From assembly GCA_002347185.1 (NCBI GenBank), contig DDXK01000058.1, positions 312 to 18,722 on the forward strand: a stretch of 18,411 nucleotides of DNA, given 5' to 3'. Shown here one piece after another: positions 15,152 to 18,411 of this stretch; position 1 is the first letter of the stretch; the number at the start of each line of letters is the position of its first letter. The notes beneath the pieces are model-generated. The model was given only the letters and a program-made list of their open reading frames with translations. It searched no databases and was not told the origin of the DNA. Both the position numbers and the translations under genes were made by a program. The stretch comes from Desulfobulbaceae bacterium UBA2262. GTDB taxonomy: Bacteria; Desulfobacterota; Desulfobulbia; Desulfobulbales; Desulfurivibrionaceae.

Positions 15152-16642
15152 ATGAGAATTAAAACCAGTACCGCAGTAGGCGAGTTCCTGGAGTCAACAT
15201 GGAGTCGGGTGCATGCTCCGAACAAGGCTGTCCTCGGACGTGCCGGGATGTTCCTGGCATTGGGAGAAGGCGTGCCTACTGGGTTTAAAGTGACGGACGC
15301 GCACGGCATCGAATTGGCCGAAGAGACTATCCTCGGGGATGACCTTGCTCCGGTCGTCCGGGCGGCCTTGAACTACCGCTACGGCGCCACTCTGGATGAG
15401 AACGCCTACAAGCAGGCATTCCGTCTCTACTTTGAATACGGCTGTCATCGCCTCAAGCAAATCTGGGACGAGTACAACGGCGATCAGATCATGTTCACCT
15501 CCGCCCTTATACAGATGGCCAAAGATGGTCCCGAGCTCATTGAGGGCGACGGCTCCGCTGCCCGGCCCATGGCCGTCGTGGATCATCCTGTGCGCGTCAA
15601 GCTGCTTGCCGACGTGGACGACTGGACCATCAACGCCGCCGGTGGTAATTGCCTCACCGTCATTTCCGGCAAGCCGGGTTCTGGTAAAAGCCAGCTCGCG
15701 CTAGACCTGCTAACTCAAATTTCACGCCAGGGCGTTCGGTTTCTTTTTTTCGACCTCAAGGGCGAACTGGAGGACGACCCGTCCAATACACAGCAAACGC
15801 GGACCCGGAATAACTTTCTTCAAATTACTGGAGCCAAGTACATCCGTCTGATTTCCGAGGGGCTGCCCATCAATCCACTATTTCGTGGCAAATCAGAGGC
15901 TGAAAATGCGCAGATTGCCTCCGAGGTAAGCTCTTTAGTCGGGGCCTTCGCGCCGCAGCTGGGAGCAAACCAGGAGCGCGCTATTCGAGACGCCTTTGAA
16001 GCCTTGGAGAGTCCAGATTTTCAGGGGTTGGTAAACGAGCTTGAGCAGCGTGGGGAAGAAGGTGTTGCTCTGTCCATCCTCGAAAAGATTTCGAAATTTA
16101 ACCTATTCGCCCGTGCTGACAAGGCTCAGTCGATGGAACGCTGGCTCGGCACTTCGCAGGTCATCGACTTCAAGCCACTGGGCAACGACAACGATACGAA
16201 GGTTCTGGCTGTCGCCTTCATCCTGAACGGCATCATGCGTCAGTTGAATCGGGCGCTGGCGATTAAGGACGGTATCCAGCCCTTGCAAATGGTTTTATTC
16301 GTCGATGAGGCCCACTTGCTGCTGCCGAAGGAAGGAAAGTCCGGCCTGCTCGGCTCTCTAGCCCGACAAGGTCGGTCTTGGGGATTTCCGGTCTGGCTTG
16401 CCTCGCAAGATGCGGATGCTTTCCTCACCAAAGGGGCGAACGCGACTGACTTCGCCGAGCTGGCCGAGTGCGGCATTCACTTTTCTCCGCAGACGCTCTC
16501 TGAAAACGAACAGAAAAAAGTACTCGGCCAAACTCTGCATAAGACCTTGCAGCGAGGTGAAGCTGTCCTTCGACTATCGGGCAAGCTGTACACTGGCACT
16601 GCTCGTCAACTCTGGAAAGACAATGGAATTTTGCAAGAGTAG
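15152..16642 (+). CDS. DndE fused to a HerA/FtsK-like ATPase
   Basis: The 496-residue protein has two parts. Residues 1 to about 120 resemble DndE, the small protein that binds nicked DNA in phosphorothioation: IKTSTAVGEFLESTWSRVHA, then NKAVLGRAGMFLALGEGVP, then AYKQAFRLYFEYGCHRLKQI. Stand-alone DndE is about 110 residues. Residues about 150-496 form a P-loop ATPase of the HerA/VirB4/FtsK group: Walker A GKPGSGKS (173-180), Walker B MVLFVDEAHLLLP (about 380-392, DE near 385), then SLARQGRSWGFPVWLASQ with a candidate arginine finger and sensor. Such ATPases form hexamers that move DNA. AAGGTAAG precedes the ATG, 11 bp after dndD, so it belongs to the same operon. The reading of the N-terminal part as DndE rests on family memory and on the gene context. 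Confidence 0.87.
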   Translation: MRIKTSTAVGEFLESTWSRVHAPNKAVLGRAGMFLALGEGVPTGFKVTDAHGIELAEETILGDDLAPVVRAALNYRYGATLDENAYKQAFRLYFEYGCHRLKQIWDEYNGDQIMFTSALIQMAKDGPELIEGDGSAARPMAVVDHPVRVKLLADVDDWTINAAGGNCLTVISGKPGSGKSQLALDLLTQISRQGVRFLFFDLKGELEDDPSNTQQTRTRNNFLQITGAKYIRLISEGLPINPLFRGKSEAENAQIASEVSSLVGAFAPQLGANQERAIRDAFEALESPDFQGLVNELEQRGEEGVALSILEKISKFNLFARADKAQSMERWLGTSQVIDFKPLGNDNDTKVLAVAFILNGIMRQLNRALAIKDGIQPLQMVLFVDEAHLLLPKEGKSGLLGSLARQGRSWGFPVWLASQDADAFLTKGANATDFAELAECGIHFSPQTLSENEQKKVLGQTLHKTLQRGEAVLRLSGKLYTGTARQLWKDNGILQE

Positions 16643-16691
16643 TCTGCCCGGCTGCATTGGAGAGCAGAAGAGGACCTTGTTGGTTGACTAA

Positions 16692-16719
16692 CCCCCTTCC
16701 GTCTGTTTGGGAAAGGGGG
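16692..16719. terminator. GC-rich hairpin between the converging dnd operon and toxin gene
   Basis: CCCCCTT (16692-16698) pairs with AAGGGGG (16713-16719) around a 14-base loop that can add two more pairs. It lies 49 bp after the dndE-herA stop and 8 bp after the toxin stop. Neither strand has a good T-run, so its terminator role is weakly supported. Confidence 0.35.
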
Positions 16720-16727
16720 CAATGCCC

Positions 16728-17024
16728 TCACCGCCGGTAAGCCTTGTCGTGCTGGACGTGGAGGCTGGCCAGCACCAGGGTGGGCCCTTGGCGTAAACAG
16801 GCAATTGCCCTGGCCGCGCTTCCGAGCCGCAGGGAGTAGAGCTGTTCGCCGGAAGCGGGTTCGATCATGCCATGCAGCTTCTCGAAATTGAGGCCTGGGT
16901 GGCTCCAGAGTTGCGGCAGGTCGAGGGAGTGAAGAAGCTGGAGCAGCTTGGCTGCCGCCTTGCGGGTGGGTAGCTCGGCGGCCATGACTGCCTCGTCGAA
17001 GGCGGGGCGGACCTCAACCCTCAC
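16728..17024 (-). CDS. RelE/ParE-family toxin of a type II toxin-antitoxin pair
   Basis: The 98-residue basic protein looks like the RelE/ParE fold. The N-terminal strand VRVEVRPAFDEAV is followed by helices rich in A and L. The C-terminal half reads NFEKLHG, LYSLRLGSAARAIACLRQG and ends in LHVQHDKAYRR, which parallels the usual pattern of lightly conserved strands with arginine and a final HxxAY. Members either cut mRNA on the ribosome or poison gyrase; which applies is not readable here. I chose the GTG at 17024, because AGGTGG lies just upstream and this gives an 11-bp overlap with the antitoxin gene, a usual sign of coupled toxin-antitoxin translation. An in-frame ATG at 17108 would lie far inside the antitoxin gene. 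Confidence 0.7.
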   Translation of the reverse strand: MRVEVRPAFDEAVMAAELPTRKAAAKLLQLLHSLDLPQLWSHPGLNFEKLHGMIEPASGEQLYSLRLGSAARAIACLRQGPTLVLASLHVQHDKAYRR

Positions 17025-17283
17025 CAGCCCACCTCTTGGCGATGGATTCGACCTGTTCCGGGGTGGCGGCCTCGACGGAAGGGCGCGGGTCGGCCAGGGA
17101 AGCGGCAATGGCCTCTTTGCTTTCGGTGGTCCACGCCCACATCTGGTGTTTTGGTATCGCTTCTACCGGGATCAGCATGATTCGGCCATCTTCCATAACC
17201 TCCAAGTCGATAGCGTCTCCTGGTTGGATGCCAAGGGAAGGGGGCAGGGTGATGCGGCGTCTGGCGTCTGCTTGTACCAACAT
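17014..17283 (-). CDS. AbrB/MazE-type antitoxin
   Basis: The 89-residue protein begins with a swapped-hairpin AbrB/SpoVT-type DNA-binding domain: VQADARRRITLPPSLGIQPG, then DAIDLEVMEDGRIMLIPV. A flexible acidic tail with AIAASLADPRPSVEAATPEQ would bind and neutralise the toxin encoded immediately downstream. Such antitoxins usually repress their own operon. The ATG at 17283 has AGAGGAG at about 8 bp and fits the domain start; the frame is open to 17493 but the extra part runs through the mntP repeat on the wrong strand. An AT-rich stretch around 17298-17320 (TATACT and CATAAT on the minus strand) probably holds the promoter. The pair lies at the right edge of the island. Confidence 0.8.
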   Translation of the reverse strand: MLVQADARRRITLPPSLGIQPGDAIDLEVMEDGRIMLIPVEAIPKHQMWAWTTESKEAIAASLADPRPSVEAATPEQVESIAKRWAGEG

Positions 17284-17402
17284 GGCTGGTTTCTCCTCTT
17301 TTATTATGAGTATATAACACATGGCTTCGCTTGGGGCAATACCCATTTGCCCACTTGTGGATCTGGCCTTGATTCGTTGAGGCGAATATCCGGCGAAGAA
17401 CG

Positions 17403-17433
17403 CCTGGCTTCGCTCTCCCGCCCGGGAGCCAGG
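17403..17433. repeat. Nested inverted repeat abutting the right direct repeat
   Basis: CCTGGCT (17403-17409) and AGCCAGG (17427-17433) are perfect 7-bp arms. Inside them CTCCCG (17415-17420) and CGGGAG (17423-17428) form a second inverted repeat. The outer right arm runs two bases into the 70-bp repeat. It could be a recombinase-binding site or a single-strand hairpin; it is not present at the left end. Confidence 0.45.
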
Positions 17434-17505
17434 GCGGAAATCGCCGGCGGTCTGGTCCTGCTGGCCATCGGGCTGAAAATCCTGCACGAGCACGGGGCTT
17501 TATAG
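17412..17505 (+). pseudogene. mntP 3'-end remnant (C-terminal fragment)
   Basis: In frame with a TAG stop at 17503-17505, this fragment encodes SRPGARAEIAGG, then LVLLAIGLKILHEHGAL, against SRLGARAEIAGG and the same core ending HGAF in the intact mntP. Upstream of the identical 70 bp the similarity fades over about 25 bp (22 of 27 bases by eye). It has no start and is not expected to be made. It marks the right end of the inserted island. Confidence 0.8.
17432..17501 (+). repeat. Right direct repeat (candidate attR)
   Basis: This is identical over 70 bp to 11614-11683. The sequence downstream of this copy, with a terminator-like hairpin, is probably the original chromosomal sequence after mntP. 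Confidence 0.88.
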
Positions 17506-17527
17506 CCGTTTGCGGCCTTTTTCTTTT
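17505..17527 (+). terminator. Weak intrinsic terminator, probably the original mntP terminator
   Basis: GCCG-TTTG-CGGC (17505-17516) is followed by a C and then TTTTT, C, TTTT. The stem is only 4 bp, but the U-tract is good and it begins at the stop codon of the mntP remnant. Confidence 0.45.
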
Positions 17528-17649
17528 GCATTGCATTCTGACAGTGCCGCTGGTAAAGTTTTTTCCTTTTCAAATCGGCTTTTTTTAGAGCATGCTGGCG
17601 CTGGCCGAGCCGGCACGAACATTGCCCAGAAGACCATAATCAGCCGTCC

Positions 17650-17668
17650 CCGCGCTCGTTGGGCGCGG
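17650..17668 (+). promoter_or_regulatory. Leader hairpin before the thiC-family gene
   Basis: CCGCGC (17650-17655) and GCGCGG (17663-17668) form a perfect 6-bp stem with a 7-base loop, ending 13 bases before the GGAG ribosome site. There is no T-run. It may modulate translation or be the last part of a larger leader; no known TPP or cobalamin riboswitch could be recognised. Confidence 0.35.
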
Positions 17669-17692
17669 AATCTGGCTTACCGGAGATAAACA

Positions 17693-18411
17693 ATGAGCAT
17701 TCGAGAAGACGCCCGCGCCAAGACCCTCACCCCTCTTTTCACTTCCTGCGCCGCCACGGAGGGAGTCACCCCGGAGTTTCTCATGGAGGGGGTGGCCCAG
17801 GGCACCATCTGCATCCCGAAGAACAAAAACCACAACTTTGAGAAAATCATGGCCGTGGGCAAGGGTCTCTCCACCAAGGTCAACGCCAATATCGGCTCTT
17901 CCCGCGATTATCCCGAGGTGGAACAGGAGCTGCAGAAGCTCTGCGTCTGCCTCAAGGCCGGCGCCGATACGGTGATGGATCTTTCCATGGGCGGCGAGCT
18001 CGACGCCATCCGCCGGGAAATCCTCAAGAATTGTCCGATCCCCCTGGGAACCGTACCCATCTATCAGTCCATCGCCGAGGTCGTGGAAAAGCAGAAGAAA
18101 AAGATCGGCGAGGTTTCCGTCGACCATATGTTCAAGGTCATCGAGCAGCAGGCCGAGGATGGGGTCGATTTCATGACCATCCATTGCGGCATCACCAGAA
18201 GCACCCTGGAGCGGGTCCGCAATCACCAGCGCCTCATGGGCGTGGTCAGTCGCGGCGGCTCCTTCACCATCGAGTGGATGAGCTACAACGGCAAGGAAAA
18301 TCCCATGTACGAGCAGTTTGACGACCTGCTCGCCATCCTCAAGGAGCACGAGGTCACCCTGAGCCTCGGCGACGGCATCCGGCCCGGCTGCCTGGCGGAC
18401 GCCACCGACCG
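17693..18411 (+). CDS. thiC: ThiC/BzaF-family radical SAM enzyme, 5' part
   Basis: The frame stays open from the ATG at 17693 to the window end, giving 239 residues of a protein that should be about 430. ThiC converts aminoimidazole ribotide to the pyrimidine of thiamine; BzaF relatives make 5-hydroxybenzimidazole for cobamides. Conserved blocks are EGVTPEFLMEGVAQGTICIP, TKVNANIGSS, AGADTVMDLSMGG, PLGTVPIYQS, EDGVDFMTIHCGI, VVSRGGSFTIEWM and TLSLGDGIRPGCLADATDR. The C-terminal CxxCxxxxC cluster motif lies outside. MDLSMGG where ThiC normally has MDLSTGG, and the unusual IPKNKNHNFEKIM stretch, make a paralogue such as BzaF possible. GGAG at 7 bp precedes the ATG. Next to mntP before the island arrived. 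Confidence 0.85.
   Translation, partial: MSIREDARAKTLTPLFTSCAATEGVTPEFLMEGVAQGTICIPKNKNHNFEKIMAVGKGLSTKVNANIGSSRDYPEVEQELQKLCVCLKAGADTVMDLSMGGELDAIRREILKNCPIPLGTVPIYQSIAEVVEKQKKKIGEVSVDHMFKVIEQQAEDGVDFMTIHCGITRSTLERVRNHQRLMGVVSRGGSFTIEWMSYNGKENPMYEQFDDLLAILKEHEVTLSLGDGIRPGCLADATD

Larger units (their letters stand above)
11684..17431. mobile_element. Integrase-less genomic island with dnd genes and a toxin-antitoxin pair
   Basis: The interval between the two copies of the mntP 3' end carries dndC, dndD, a dndE-herA fusion and a toxin-antitoxin pair. Composition shifts here: the dnd genes and especially the 100 bp before dndC are visibly richer in A and T than the flanks. Direct repeats at the gene 3' end are evidence of site-specific insertion or of recombination between mntP copies. 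No integrase, transposase or relaxase was found inside. The element may depend on a recombinase in trans or may have lost its own. The exact crossover point inside the 70-bp repeat cannot be fixed. Confidence 0.8.
17284..17692. other. 409-bp stretch without an intact gene: right island boundary
   Basis: From left to right it holds the presumed antitoxin promoter (AT-rich, 17298-17320), about 80 bp in which I recognise nothing, an inverted repeat (17403-17433), the right copy of the mntP 3' end (17432-17501), a weak terminator (17505-17527), a T-rich stretch to about 17587 and the leader of the thiC-family gene with one hairpin. Confidence 0.7.

Noticed and set aside
17014..17493. Longer 159-codon version of the antitoxin frame
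   Set aside because: The extra N-terminal 70 residues are the reverse strand of the mntP repeat and the promoter region. The AbrB domain starts at 17283 with its own ribosome site.
16948..17505. Plus-strand frame of 185 codons ending in an MntP-like C terminus
   Set aside because: Only the last 30 or so codons are MntP-like; the rest is antisense to the toxin-antitoxin genes. It is a chance extension of the mntP remnant.
17610..17640. Cobalamin-riboswitch B12-box-like string GCCCAGAAGACC before the thiC-family gene
   Set aside because: It needs one inserted base and one mismatch to fit, and the other conserved parts of the riboswitch are not visible.

Overview
The window looks like a chromosomal segment of a GC-rich Gram-negative bacterium. 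A Desulfobacterota (delta-proteobacterial) host is my best guess. It rests on the mix of SecB, a GldF-GldG fusion ABC system with a DUF4340 partner, an HDOD protein, an orphan LuxR-type response regulator and a short ThiC-like enzyme. No 16S rRNA or other strict marker is present, so this is inference.

Layout. Positions 1-930 hold the 3' end of uvrA and secB with its own promoter, closed by a symmetrical terminator shared with the converging operon. Positions 950-5734 are a three-gene minus-strand operon: ABC ATPase, GldF-GldG fusion permease, DUF4340 protein. Positions 5874-7760 are htpG, divergent from an HDOD-LysE pair (8051-9544). cheW (9541-10095) and a NarL/LuxR response regulator (10235-10912) follow on the minus strand. 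mntP (11118-11687) is the last gene of this block.

An island of about 5.8 kb is inserted at the 3' end of mntP. A 70-bp stretch from the end of mntP (11614-11683) is repeated without mismatch at 17432-17501, as expected for attL/attR of a site-specific insertion. Between the repeats lie dndC, dndD, a fusion of DndE with a HerA/FtsK-like ATPase, and a minus-strand AbrB-type antitoxin/RelE-ParE-type toxin pair. The dnd genes are visibly less GC-rich than the surroundings. No integrase or transposase is visible inside the repeats. To the right the chromosome resumes with what is probably the original mntP terminator and the 5' part of a thiC/bzaF-family gene that runs off the window.

How the genes work together. 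DndC (PAPS-reductase-like sulfurtransferase), DndD (SMC/Rad50-like ATPase) and DndE (DNA-nick binder) are the core of DNA phosphorothioation, in which a backbone oxygen is replaced by sulfur. DndA (cysteine desulfurase) and DndB (regulator) are missing, as are the DndFGH restriction partners. A host IscS could supply sulfur. The ATPase fused to DndE could couple modification to DNA translocation or to a restriction-like activity. The toxin-antitoxin pair would help retain the island. The compact three-gene dnd cassette with a DndE-HerA fusion, carried on an integrase-less island at mntP, is the most interesting content of the window.
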